DNA from: Candidatus Poseidoniaceae archaeon
Lineage (GTDB): Archaea > Thermoplasmatota > Poseidoniia > Poseidoniales > Poseidoniaceae
Length of the DNA: 41,270 bases
Assembly: GCA_938075675.1 (NCBI GenBank)
Contig: CALJHE010000025.1
Coordinates: 1 to 41,270, forward strand
Direction: 5' to 3'
A model generated the notes under the pieces. It searched no databases and was not told the origin of the DNA. It worked only from the letters and a program-made list of their open reading frames with translations. Below are positions 32,046 through 40,595 of this stretch, piece by piece. The first letter of the stretch is position 1. The number at the start of each line of letters is the position of its first letter. The translations under genes and the position numbers were made by a program.

Positions 32046-34822
32046 TATTCCGCCTCAGAATGTTCCAAGGCAAAGCGTTTTGCGTCTTGCTTCAAGAATG
32101 GAGTGTAGAATGCTGGTAAAAGAATCATGCTCGACAGTAATGCTAACGTGATGGCAACGACAAACGCCTGTCCAAAGAGGCGCAAGGGTAGCAGAGCTGA
32201 GAGATTTAGCACCGAAAATCCACCAGCAGTGGTTAGTGCTGCAGCGAACATTGCCCGGCCGGTCGTGGCAGATGCATTGGTCACCCAAACTTCTTGAGAA
32301 TGAGTTGGATTATGTTCGACTTCCTCTTCGAGGCGTATCGAGAAGTGGACTGCATAATCGACACCCAAACCGAGAGACAGTGCTCCAATCGTAACCGTTT
32401 GTGCATTGATTTGATATCCAGTGTAACCCATGATCCCGTATACCCACCCTACGACCATCATCAGTGGAATCCAAGAGACAAATCCTCGTGCTAGACCTTG
32501 CTTGAAATCCTTTTGCCGAGTAGTATGTATTCCTACGAGCATCCCGAGAATAACAAACGCAACGACGGAGGTAGAGAGAACTGCTGACTCAGCCACATCG
32601 GATGTTGTTTGTGCAACGATGAGACTACGACCTCCTATACGGAGAGTAGCCTCGCTGTCAAGTGAATCTTCAGTGGTTTGAGTCGATTCGCTCAAACGGT
32701 CATACAAATCGATAGTTGCTTGCCAATCAAGCGTCTCTGCTTGGAAGGAAAGAACGGTCTGTTGACCATCGGCAGCCAGCACTGCTCCAGTTAATTGACG
32801 CCCAGTGGTGTTGGTGAGCAAGTAGTCTGAGAGCGCGTCGTAAGATGCGGTTGAAGAAGCATTGAGAGCGGTCATTAATTCGTTAAGTGTCGAATCTCGG
32901 ACTTGGGCTTCTGACAACAGATTCCATAACCCATTCGGAGTCCCACTTACGTCTTCGCTGTCCATGAGCATCGCATGTGCGGCATCCCAGGCAACCTTAC
33001 CTTCGGGTGAGATTGCATCCACATCAATGACCAAGTACAACGGAGAACGGCTGCTTTGGAAATCATCTGACAACATGAGGAAATCAACAACAACTGGGAT
33101 TTCTTGGTCCAACTGATCGCGTTGGTCGAAACCAACCTCCAATTGCTGGAATCCAAAATACATCGGTGTCAACAAAAGCAAGGCGATGACGCCGACCTTC
33201 ACAGGTTGTGTAGACAATCTTCCCAAAGCCAAGGAAACACGTCCGATGGAAATCTTGCTGGCTTTCGATAGTGCCAGTTTCTTCGGAGGGAAAATGAGCA
33301 TGAGAGCTGGTAATGCAGTGATACTTAGCAGGTAGACGGCAAACAAACCGATGGCAATGACTGTACCAAATACTTGCAAGAATGAAAGTGCAGAAAATCT
33401 GAACGACAGGAATCCAACCATGTCTGTGAAAATAGCGATAACAAGAGCAATAGAAGTTAAAACAGTACCACGACGAACAGCAATCATGCGCGCCTCGTGA
33501 GAGAAGTCAGCAAGTGTCTTCCGTTCTATAGAATCTTCTGAGTCGAGATTCTGCATCTCTTCTCGTATTCGAAGGACGACGTGGAGACCGTAGTCGACAC
33601 CAATTGCTAAAAGCAAGACTGGAATTGAATTCATCGCAGCGTTGAACACCATGTTGACACCCATGAATTGCAACCAACCAGCGATTCCGTAGGTCGCTGC
33701 AATCGAAATGATGGTTAGGAATGTAACATATGCCGTGTCCCTGACGCTTCTAAAGTTCAACCATAAAATCCCGGCCAAGAGAAGCATCGCTGCACTGGTC
33801 AGCATACCGATTTCCTTGCCGAGACTGCCGTTTGCTCCAAGTGCAAATTGTGCAAAAGAGAAGGTCCGAAGTTCTTCATTTCCGGTCGAGGCGCTCATGT
33901 TGTCAAGCATTGTTTGAGACCAGTCCCCAATGTCTGATTGGACATCATCGAGAACCGTGTACCCATAATCAGCGGGTTCTGTACTGATGACCAGCGTGGT
34001 AAGAACTGGCCCACTCATGTTCCAAGGGTCATCTCGTTCTGCCACAGGCATACAGCTCAAGATTGCGGCTCTGTAATCGATATCTTGGAGGAATGAAAGT
34101 GGGATGAGTTGGCCGTTAAGCGGACCGGTGACAGCCATAATTTGGCCGGATTCAGATGCTGTTCGATCTGCTGTCAAGCCGTTCATCTGTCCCATAAGTA
34201 CGCCTATTTCTGCGGAGAGGTTGTTGCCCTCATCTATACGCGGCAACCATTCTGAAGGATCACCTGGTGACCATGCTCGCATCTGCTCAGGAGTTATTTC
34301 TCCTGTTTGAGGCATGAATTGAGAGGCTGCTGAGAGGTTGTTTAGAGCGCTCTGCAGTTGCGAACTGTTTGCGGTTTGAACTTCAAGAAGAGCAGCTTGG
34401 AATACCGGAATCCAGTCAGCATTCTCTGCATCTTGCCAGAATTGCCACTGAATGGCATATCCTGCCATTCCACTGTTGGCTTGAGTTCCAAACAACGGGT
34501 AATGCAAGGGTTTGAAATCTTCATTATCCAACATTGATGCTTCAATTTCTGCTAGTTCCAACCATGTTGAATTTACCAGCAAGTCACCTTCTTCAACATC
34601 ACGAATTACCCTTACAAAGTCAACAGAGGCTTGGTATTCTGCTTCAAGTTGGTTGAGTAATTGGACATTCTCATCGTCGGGGAAAAAACCGTCTTCGCTG
34701 TTGTCAAATTGAAGATGCATCGCTCCGCTTGAAAAAAGGAGAACAATCAACATGACGATTCCAAAGGCTTTCTTTGGAGATTGAACGCTTGCATTGCTCA
34801 TCCAAGTAAAAGGGTTTAGCAT
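32045..34822 (-). CDS. RND/MMPL superfamily exporter
   Basis: A 925-residue RND-type membrane protein with the MMPL/SSD layout. An N-terminal helix (about 19-37) is followed by a large extracytoplasmic loop, a helix bundle at about 345-545 with GVDYGLHVVLRIREEM, a second large loop, and a second bundle at about 755-915 with GVDYAVHFSIRLEEEV. The paired GxDY motifs lie where proton-relay Asp residues occur in such exporters. It probably moves a hydrophobic compound or lipid. The open frame extends to 34972, but ATG 34822 is 26 nt from a strong TATA box and begins a normal N-terminus. Its stop overlaps the ABA4-like start. Confidence 0.92.
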   Translation of the reverse strand: MLNPFTWMSNASVQSPKKAFGIVMLIVLLFSSGAMHLQFDNSEDGFFPDDENVQLLNQLEAEYQASVDFVRVIRDVEEGDLLVNSTWLELAEIEASMLDNEDFKPLHYPLFGTQANSGMAGYAIQWQFWQDAENADWIPVFQAALLEVQTANSSQLQSALNNLSAASQFMPQTGEITPEQMRAWSPGDPSEWLPRIDEGNNLSAEIGVLMGQMNGLTADRTASESGQIMAVTGPLNGQLIPLSFLQDIDYRAAILSCMPVAERDDPWNMSGPVLTTLVISTEPADYGYTVLDDVQSDIGDWSQTMLDNMSASTGNEELRTFSFAQFALGANGSLGKEIGMLTSAAMLLLAGILWLNFRSVRDTAYVTFLTIISIAATYGIAGWLQFMGVNMVFNAAMNSIPVLLLAIGVDYGLHVVLRIREEMQNLDSEDSIERKTLADFSHEARMIAVRRGTVLTSIALVIAIFTDMVGFLSFRFSALSFLQVFGTVIAIGLFAVYLLSITALPALMLIFPPKKLALSKASKISIGRVSLALGRLSTQPVKVGVIALLLLTPMYFGFQQLEVGFDQRDQLDQEIPVVVDFLMLSDDFQSSRSPLYLVIDVDAISPEGKVAWDAAHAMLMDSEDVSGTPNGLWNLLSEAQVRDSTLNELMTALNASSTASYDALSDYLLTNTTGRQLTGAVLAADGQQTVLSFQAETLDWQATIDLYDRLSESTQTTEDSLDSEATLRIGGRSLIVAQTTSDVAESAVLSTSVVAFVILGMLVGIHTTRQKDFKQGLARGFVSWIPLMMVVGWVYGIMGYTGYQINAQTVTIGALSLGLGVDYAVHFSIRLEEEVEHNPTHSQEVWVTNASATTGRAMFAAALTTAGGFSVLNLSALLPLRLFGQAFVVAITLALLSSMILLPAFYTPFLKQDAKRFALEHSEAE

Positions 34823-34843
34823 GACTTTGGCTTCAGTGTCCGG

Positions 34844-34853
34844 CTTATATATT
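34844..34853 (-). promoter_or_regulatory. TATA box of the RND-ABA4-DUF2071-DCC cluster
   Basis: On the minus strand AATATATAAG is centred 26 nt before ATG 34822, between the thiolase stop and the exporter. It gives a leaderless transcript for the exporter and separates the cluster from the thiolase. Confidence 0.7.
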
Positions 34854-34898
34854 GGTGTTTGAACTGATTTCAAACAACCGTGTTTGAGAGAATGCCAT

Positions 34899-36119
34899 TC
34901 AAATGGATTCGATGACCATAGCGATTCCTTGACCGCCACCGATACAAGCAGTTGCAACACCGTAACGGCCACCGCAACGCTTCAATTCAAGAGCGAGGGT
35001 GAGCACCAAACGTGTTCCGGTTGCTGCAAGAGGGTGACCTAGACCGACAGCACCGCCGTTGACGTTGACTTTCTCTACGTCCAATTCCAAATCCTTGATG
35101 CAAGCAACCGCTTGTCCTGCAAAGGCTTCGTTGATTTCCCAACGGTCAATATCCGCAGTTGTGAGACCTGCTTTTTCAAGAGCTTTACGAGATGAAGGTA
35201 CAGGGCCGTAAGCCATGATGGCTGGTTCAAGACCGACAATTCCCCAAGACACAATTCGTGCAAGAGGTTCGTCCCCGTCGGCCTTTGCTTGGGAAGCAGA
35301 TTTGATGACAACGGCTGCAGCACCGTCGACAACTCCAGAAGCGTTTCCAGCAGTTACAAAGGACTCAGGTCCAAAGGCAGTTGGAAGTTTAGAGAGTGAC
35401 TCTGCAGTCGTATTTTTGACAACGTGGTCCTCATCCTTGTGGGTGATCACAGTTTCACTTCGGCGGCTCTTGACCGTAACCGGAACGATTTCCTGTTCGA
35501 AAACATCGTTTTCGATTGAGGCGGTTGTACGAGCATGCGAAAGTGCGGCAAATTCATCAATCTCTTCACGAGTGACTCCCTTTCGCTTGCACAATTCATC
35601 AGAAGTTTGCGCCATAAACAAACCACAGGTCATATCCTGTAGATTCGTCATCATGTAGTCTTCAACTTTCGGTGAACGACCAAGTTTCCATCCTTCACGT
35701 CCGCCACGCATGACGTGAGGTGCCTGACTCAAGTTTTCCATTCCACCTGAGACTACAGTTGATGCTTCTCCGAGCATGATCATTTGGGCTCCCGAAACGA
35801 TGGATTGAACGCCAGAGCCGCAAATGCGTGACAGCGTCAGCATTGGAACTTCATGAGGGATTCCACCTTGGAGACCTGCGTGTCGAGCACCATAGATTGA
35901 CTGCGAGCAGGTTTGCAACGCGTATCCCATTACGACATGGTCAACCTTGGCGGGATCGGTACCGGTCTTTTCCAAAGCTGCCTGAATTGCAATTCCACCG
36001 AGGTTTTGTGCACTCAAGGATTTCAAAAGTCCGCCTTGCTTTCCATCGCCACGCTTTCCGCCCACCCATTCACAAAAAGGTGTTCTTGCTCCGCCAATAA
36101 TCACGACATCTTCGGTCAT
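34899..36119 (-). CDS. acetyl-CoA C-acetyltransferase (thiolase)
   Basis: A 406-residue thiolase. Active-site residues are the nucleophile C100 in LSRICGSGVQS, H362 in GGAVGLGHPLAATGTR, and C392 in ACIGGGQG, all present. Reactions could be acetoacetyl-CoA formation for mevalonate synthesis or cleavage in fatty acid beta-oxidation; both are plausible in Poseidoniales and the sequence alone does not decide. Length and motifs fit the bacterial/mitochondrial-type biosynthetic or degradative thiolases rather than the shorter archaeal DUF35-linked type. The nearby TATA box is centred 28 nt before the ATG. Confidence 0.92.
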   Translation of the reverse strand: MTEDVVIIGGARTPFCEWVGGKRGDGKQGGLLKSLSAQNLGGIAIQAALEKTGTDPAKVDHVVMGYALQTCSQSIYGARHAGLQGGIPHEVPMLTLSRICGSGVQSIVSGAQMIMLGEASTVVSGGMENLSQAPHVMRGGREGWKLGRSPKVEDYMMTNLQDMTCGLFMAQTSDELCKRKGVTREEIDEFAALSHARTTASIENDVFEQEIVPVTVKSRRSETVITHKDEDHVVKNTTAESLSKLPTAFGPESFVTAGNASGVVDGAAAVVIKSASQAKADGDEPLARIVSWGIVGLEPAIMAYGPVPSSRKALEKAGLTTADIDRWEINEAFAGQAVACIKDLELDVEKVNVNGGAVGLGHPLAATGTRLVLTLALELKRCGGRYGVATACIGGGQGIAMVIESI

Positions 36120-36141
36120 GATGCTACCAGTGGCCTGCGGG

Positions 36142-36151
36142 TCATAATATC
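36142..36151 (-). promoter_or_regulatory. TATA-like element of thiolase
   Basis: On the minus strand GATATTATGA is centred about 28 nt before ATG 36119, in the 60-nt gap after the GIDE-domain gene. It is consistent with a leaderless or near-leaderless transcript. Confidence 0.5.
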
Positions 36152-36179
36152 ATGCATACAACGCTATGAGTATTCGTCT

Positions 36180-37553
36180 TCATAGGAGAGCGAACAGCGC
36201 AATACCACACAATACACATACAATTGGCATGATAAGTAATTCTGCGGAAGAACGAATACGACCGAGGTTGGCTAATTCTGTACCTCGTTGAATGTTTGCT
36301 TTCATGCCAGGAGTATCCTCTCCATGAACCGAAATAGTCGTATGGCCAACGGTACCGTCGATTTGTTCTGCATCTAATTCTGCTCTGCTCCGAGGTTTGA
36401 CCATACCCAACAGGTAAACAGGGTTGCCAATTCGAAGAGCATATGCGGTCCAACGGTGCTTACGAACATCTCCATTACGGAATAATCGAGCAGCAAATTC
36501 GGTTTGGAAGTGGTCTCGAAGTGTATCTGCATGACTTGAAGTCCACATCTTGACATAGTTTCCAAGATCTTTTCTCTTGAAACTACCTGATTCTACACGT
36601 ATTCCTCCAGTGCCATCATGAAGCATGAAAGGAACATAGCCGCTGTCTGAGCGCACACTTTGCCAATTACATTCTTCTCTGGTCGTTGTGTTTCCGTCCG
36701 AGTCAGTTGAGGTCACTTGACGGCACACATAGACTTCATATTCCCATCTAAAATCAACACAGCCCGGAATCATTCTGTTGGGATTTCCATCAACAACGAC
36801 ATTGATCCATTGTTCAGGAGCGGGACGAACTTGACCGACCAGTTCTGCTGAACCTGCTGCCACTGAACGAACCAGAGAAGTAGGCGTGTCGATCATTTGC
36901 TGCTGTCGCTTGTGTTGGAAGTATCCGATAAGAAGCCAGATAAAGCCGATGACTGTGATTGCAAGGGGAGCATACTTCATTCCTCCTTCTTCTTCGAGTA
37001 GTTCTCCATTGTCAATTGCTGCTTGCTGGTCGACCATCATTGATCCGATCGACACACAGAGAAGAACGATGAACATGACCATGCAAACTCCAAATGTTGA
37101 AAGCGTGGCTGGTTGTGGAGTTCCAACCTTACTCGGATGTTCTAGGATTGCGGTGCCATCCCCATCTGGCGCATATCGGTCCGCTTGATTCCAAGTCGAT
37201 GGCCCAGGTGCGGGAAGTATCCAATCGTTCGGATCAGCAGTAGGGGTGTAGGATGAACGACCAAAAAACCACGATTCGAGTTCATATCCTTTCTTCAAAG
37301 CAGCCTCTTCCAAATCGTCCGGCTGAGGAGCATCTTTCCTGACCTTGTGTAAATCTGCTTCAAGCGAAGGTGGAGAACACAAGGCAATTGCCAAGAATCC
37401 AAACGCTGCCAAGACACCTCCCTCCATGCTGAGTGTGGCTGCCCCAGCCACGACCAGAAGAACACCAATAATCCAAAAAATCCAGTTGAACCATCTGTAA
37501 GGTTTGGTAAGGTGAAAAAAACCTCTGTCGAGATTAACATTATCCAGTGACAT
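36180..37553 (-). CDS. GIDE-domain multi-pass membrane protein
   Basis: A 457-residue protein with membrane helices at about 22-42, 46-60, 153-174 and 194-212, and one more at the extreme C-terminus (437-457). Between the last two lies a GIDE domain, opening with TPTSLVRSVAAGSAELVG (223-240) and later FRWEYEVYV, GYVPFMLHDGTGGIRV. This domain also occurs in the mitochondrial E3 ligase MUL1, but no RING finger follows here, so a ubiquitin-ligase label would be misleading. GIDE proteins often accompany LemA, and a lemA gene is about 9 kb away. Function is unknown. Confidence 0.82.
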   Translation of the reverse strand: MSLDNVNLDRGFFHLTKPYRWFNWIFWIIGVLLVVAGAATLSMEGGVLAAFGFLAIALCSPPSLEADLHKVRKDAPQPDDLEEAALKKGYELESWFFGRSSYTPTADPNDWILPAPGPSTWNQADRYAPDGDGTAILEHPSKVGTPQPATLSTFGVCMVMFIVLLCVSIGSMMVDQQAAIDNGELLEEEGGMKYAPLAITVIGFIWLLIGYFQHKRQQQMIDTPTSLVRSVAAGSAELVGQVRPAPEQWINVVVDGNPNRMIPGCVDFRWEYEVYVCRQVTSTDSDGNTTTREECNWQSVRSDSGYVPFMLHDGTGGIRVESGSFKRKDLGNYVKMWTSSHADTLRDHFQTEFAARLFRNGDVRKHRWTAYALRIGNPVYLLGMVKPRSRAELDAEQIDGTVGHTTISVHGEDTPGMKANIQRGTELANLGRIRSSAELLIMPIVCVLCGIALFALL

Positions 37554-37621
37554 GATTCACGCTGTCGGAGAGACTGTAAAACCATTCCGTGCCGTAAACA
37601 CACGGAGGTATTGGTTCAAAG

Positions 37622-38083
37622 TTAAATCACGCCAACCACTTTTATGAGAATACGTTTGTCTCGGCAACCGTCAAATTCCGCATAGTGTATTTGCTCCCAT
37701 GTACCAAGATGTAGTCGTCCGTCATGGACTGCCATCGTAACTTGTTGGCCCAAAAGTTGACGCTTAAGGTGAGCATCCCCGTTGTCCTCCCCGGTGCGAT
37801 GGTGATGATACTCATCTCCAGTCGCTCCATCTTGTCCGTGGTATGGAGCAATCTTTTCTAACCATTTCATGATGTCGTGATGCAATCCACTTTCCAAGTC
37901 GTTGACGTAGCATGAAGCAGTAATGTGCATGGGGTTCACCAAAACCAAACCATCCTTGATTCCACTTTCATGGACAATTCGTTGTACTTCATTGGTGATG
38001 CAACGAATTTCGTATCTCTCGGTTGTATTGACCCAAATTTCTTCAACATAGGTTGCTGCTTGTCCTGTTATGAGAGTGCCCAT
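37622..38083 (-). CDS. YjbQ/UPF0047 family protein
   Basis: A 153-residue protein of the YjbQ family. Recognisable blocks are HITASCYVNDLESGLHHDIM (68 onwards in the His-rich core), GDEYHHHRTGEDNGDAHLKR, and the C-terminal HDGRLHLGTWEQIHYAEFDG. The conserved His residues suggest a metal site. Some members show weak thiamine-phosphate synthase activity, but the true role is not settled. AGGAGGGG just before the ATG acts as a Shine-Dalgarno; the upstream membrane-protein gene ends 28 nt away. Confidence 0.9.
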   Translation of the reverse strand: MGTLITGQAATYVEEIWVNTTERYEIRCITNEVQRIVHESGIKDGLVLVNPMHITASCYVNDLESGLHHDIMKWLEKIAPYHGQDGATGDEYHHHRTGEDNGDAHLKRQLLGQQVTMAVHDGRLHLGTWEQIHYAEFDGCRDKRILIKVVGVI

Positions 38084-38111
38084 GCCCCTCCTAGTAAGCG
38101 ACGGTTGTTGG

Positions 38112-38687
38112 TTATTTCAGTCTTGAAAACAGTGATGATCGGTCCAAACCAGCTGATGAGGTGAGTATGGGTATGGCTGCTACAAGGCCGCATACGACAG
38201 TGATAATGCCAAGTGTAACGCTAAGAATACCAAATGCCGTCGACTCATCAATTTGAAGCGATTCACCCAAACCTCCGTCGTCACCGATGGAGTAGGTCAA
38301 AAAGGTCAAAGCACTGGAGATGAGAATCCCTACAACGATGAGGTGAACGCCTCGTCTTTGGTAGTTGGTGAGCCAATACCCACCCAATATACCAGTTCCT
38401 GCCGAAACCAATGAACTCACCGCAGTAATCATTGCGATTTGAAATGCTAGAGTTCCACCATCACCGGTGAGAATAGGTTCGAGAGGTGAAAGAACTCCAA
38501 GACCACTAATGAGACCGTAGATGATGAACAATATCCCAATTATCTTTGGGGTAGATGAAGGTGGTGGGAGGTAAATGGGGTACTCCATCGCTTGTGGAGT
38601 CCCTGCGAGATATTGCTGAGCCTGAGGGAATTGTTGTTCAGACTGTGGCATAGAGTAATTGCCATCGTCCCATGGATCTGGCTGCAT
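38112..38687 (-). CDS. hypothetical small membrane protein with Pro/Gln-rich N-terminus
   Basis: A 191-residue protein. About 45 residues of Gln, Pro and Tyr-rich, probably disordered sequence are followed by four membrane helices (about 47-67, 80-103, 112-132, 150-176). I do not recognise the family. The overall plan, a proline-rich cytoplasmic tail before a helix bundle, recurs in the membrane protein at 40135-40584. A TATA-like element is centred about 26 nt upstream of the ATG. YjbQ lies 28 nt downstream. Confidence 0.75.
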   Translation of the reverse strand: MQPDPWDDGNYSMPQSEQQFPQAQQYLAGTPQAMEYPIYLPPPSSTPKIIGILFIIYGLISGLGVLSPLEPILTGDGGTLAFQIAMITAVSSLVSAGTGILGGYWLTNYQRRGVHLIVVGILISSALTFLTYSIGDDGGLGESLQIDESTAFGILSVTLGIITVVCGLVAAIPILTSSAGLDRSSLFSRLK

Positions 38688-38708
38688 AAATCAAAGCCGG
38701 CATTAGGA

Positions 38709-38718
38709 CATATCAATG
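38709..38718 (-). promoter_or_regulatory. TATA-like element upstream of the 38112-38687 gene
   Basis: On the minus strand ATTGATATGT is centred about 26 nt before ATG 38687, in the 103-nt gap shared with the divergent NAD kinase gene. Confidence 0.45.
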
Positions 38719-38777
38719 CTTGTCTGAAGAGTTCGGAGAATGGTGGTGTTGAAGAGGGAGAACGCCGTGGCAACAAT

Positions 38778-38785
38778 AAGGAGGG
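38778..38785 (+). promoter_or_regulatory. Shine-Dalgarno site of NAD kinase
   Basis: AAGGAGGG lies 5 nt before ATG 38791 and 2 nt before ATG 38788. It argues for initiation here rather than at the in-frame ATG 38740. Confidence 0.6.
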
Positions 38786-38790
38786 AGATG

Positions 38791-39684
38791 ATGGCCGACA
38801 TACTGGTAGTGTACAAAAAAAACTTTGAGGCCGTACACGACGCAAGTCTTGATTTCGTCACCAAAGCCCTTGAGACTTCCAGTAAAAATCGGGGAGGACT
38901 ACGAATAGACGTCCGTGCGCGTGAACAAGTTAGGCGTGCAGACTTCATTGGAAGAGACCTGGTCATTGTCCTGGGTGGCGATGGTACACTCACAAGCATA
39001 TCGCACAATATTGACGCAGCGACTCCTGTGATGGGAGTAAACTCGCACCCTAGAGCGGGCGACCCCACTGGTAGTTTTGGATTCTACATGGACTCAAACA
39101 TCGATACCTTTGCAGGGGATCTTGAAACTGCTCTCAATGGAGAATCAATTATCAACGAATTACCGCGCTTACAAGCAATTATCGATACGACATCTGGGAA
39201 TCAATTTACGACCGATCCGGCGATGAATGATCTCTTAATTGCAAATACGCACCAATACGCACCAAGCAAGTATCATCTCCGACGAGGAGATAACAAATGC
39301 CAGCAACAAAGCAGTGGACTGCTGTTTTCAACGTGGTTGGGACAGGGTGCGTGGTTAAGCAATGCAGTAAGCAAAACGGATCTTGAACACCTGCTGAACC
39401 GGGTAGAAAAGAATCAAAAAAACACCCATTACTTCGTTTTAGCGCGAGACATATCCCCCTCAGAACGTGAAGGAATGCCATGGTCGTGGATGGATTGGAC
39501 CGAAGAATCAACAACGATTACTTCAGACATGCACCGGGGATATGTAGTCCCAGATGGATGGGACGAAGTTCATTTCAACCGTGGTGCAACGATTACCGTC
39601 AATGCTGAAGCACCCAAACTCCGGTTACTCACGTTCCGAAATTCGATGCAAGATAAACTCGAAGCATTGACAAAGAAACGCTGA
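38791..39684 (+). CDS. NAD(+)/NADH kinase
   Basis: A 297-residue kinase that phosphorylates NAD to NADP. The diagnostic GGDGT is at 62-66 (VIVLGGDGTLTSISHN), followed by MGVNSHP, where the family has GxN, and by NDLLIANTH in the position of the NE/D motif. The C-terminal half is beta-rich, as in the family, but diverges (no clear GSTAY motif: the equivalent reads LLFSTWLGQGAW). It is placed in the NAD-kinase family on the GGDGT and fold pattern. Its stop codon directly abuts the convergent membrane gene (TGATCA). Confidence 0.82.
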   Translation: MADILVVYKKNFEAVHDASLDFVTKALETSSKNRGGLRIDVRAREQVRRADFIGRDLVIVLGGDGTLTSISHNIDAATPVMGVNSHPRAGDPTGSFGFYMDSNIDTFAGDLETALNGESIINELPRLQAIIDTTSGNQFTTDPAMNDLLIANTHQYAPSKYHLRRGDNKCQQQSSGLLFSTWLGQGAWLSNAVSKTDLEHLLNRVEKNQKNTHYFVLARDISPSEREGMPWSWMDWTEESTTITSDMHRGYVVPDGWDEVHFNRGATITVNAEAPKLRLLTFRNSMQDKLEALTKKR

Positions 39685-40116
39685 TCAAAAGAAAATACTC
39701 CATCCATAAAGCCAACCAAACGGTAGGCAAAGGACAGAGACGACAATAAACCAAAATGCAATTCCAATGAGTTCGGAATCGGGATGCCCCGGCTCTCGAA
39801 TGGCAATATCTCGATTTCGAGTGAGAATAAGTAGTCCAAGGAAACTAAAAAAACCCGTCACTGGAGACACAGAGGGTATGAAAGCAGAACAAATTCCGCT
39901 CACAATCGCTATGAAAATCCAATTTCCTGCACCGATTTCTTTGTAACTGAAATATTGCGGAACGACAACTTCTAATTCAGCAGGATTCGGTCTTACTGAG
40001 GTCTCGGAGGATTCCAAAGCTGCAGAATAGTAGTGATTATGGATGACATCGCCGGTATGAAGATCACGTGGTACAACCTCATTCGACAGATTCTTGCGGG
40101 GTGATTTCAAATCCAT
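39685..40116 (-). CDS. small membrane protein with N-terminal HTGDVIHNHYY motif (paralogue B)
   Basis: A 143-residue protein. The N-terminus carries EVVPRDLHTGDVIHNHYYS (about 12-30), then a linker and SYKEIGAGNWIFIAIVSGICS, leading into three or four membrane helices. The preceding gene (40135-40584) has the same order: motif, linker, YKKIHAFDWVVYGVIS, helices. The pair are therefore diverged tandem duplicates. Similar His-rich N-terminal motifs are not tied to a known function as far as I can tell. The gap between the two genes is 18 nt, so they are cotranscribed. Confidence 0.78.
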   Translation of the reverse strand: MDLKSPRKNLSNEVVPRDLHTGDVIHNHYYSAALESSETSVRPNPAELEVVVPQYFSYKEIGAGNWIFIAIVSGICSAFIPSVSPVTGFFSFLGLLILTRNRDIAIREPGHPDSELIGIAFWFIVVSVLCLPFGWLYGWSIFF

Positions 40117-40134
40117 AATCTCACAATCAAAAAA

Positions 40135-40584
40135 TCAGACGCCCATTAAGATCATAACAAAAATGCTGAGGAAAAGAGCAATTGAATTGAGAACAATGGC
40201 AGGCACAATCTTACCGGATTCAGGATGAAGCTTATTCTTGGACTTGTGGAGGTGTGGTAACATCGAAAGAATACCCACACCACTGACCAATCCACAGCAA
40301 ATATTTACACCTGGAAAAAAAGCAAAAAGAATGGAGATTACGCCATAAACGACCCAATCGAAAGCGTGAATCTTCTTGTAAGGAATAAACAATTGCTGTG
40401 GTTGCTGATAGGGAATCGATTGTGGAGGAAGGCCAGAATAAATCACCGTTTGCGGCGGTGGTTGTTGAGCAGGCTGAGGCGTAGGTGGAAGGTGATAATG
40501 ATTATGAATGACATTTCCAGTATGCATATCCCTACCAACCACACTGTCCTGAATGGTTGGTTGAGAGTTATCATCGGGTTGCAC
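40135..40584 (-). CDS. small membrane protein with N-terminal HTGNVIHNHYH motif (paralogue A)
   Basis: A 149-residue protein with SVVGRDMHTGNVIHNHYHL (about 14-32), a Pro/Gln-rich linker, IPYKKIHAFDWVVYGVIS, and three membrane helices including a Cys pair in GVNICCGLVSG. The start is GTG at 40584 with GAGGA upstream on the minus strand. It lies between its duplicate and the 16S terminator, and reads in the same direction as 16S. A hairpin precedes its start. Confidence 0.78.
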   Translation of the reverse strand: MQPDDNSQPTIQDSVVGRDMHTGNVIHNHYHLPPTPQPAQQPPPQTVIYSGLPPQSIPYQQPQQLFIPYKKIHAFDWVVYGVISILFAFFPGVNICCGLVSGVGILSMLPHLHKSKNKLHPESGKIVPAIVLNSIALFLSIFVMILMGV

Positions 40585-40595
40585 AAGACTTCCTC

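Noticed and set aside
36180-37553. E3 ubiquitin ligase annotation for the GIDE protein
   Set aside because: The GIDE domain is shared with MUL1, but no RING Cys/His cluster follows, so the ligase function is not supported.
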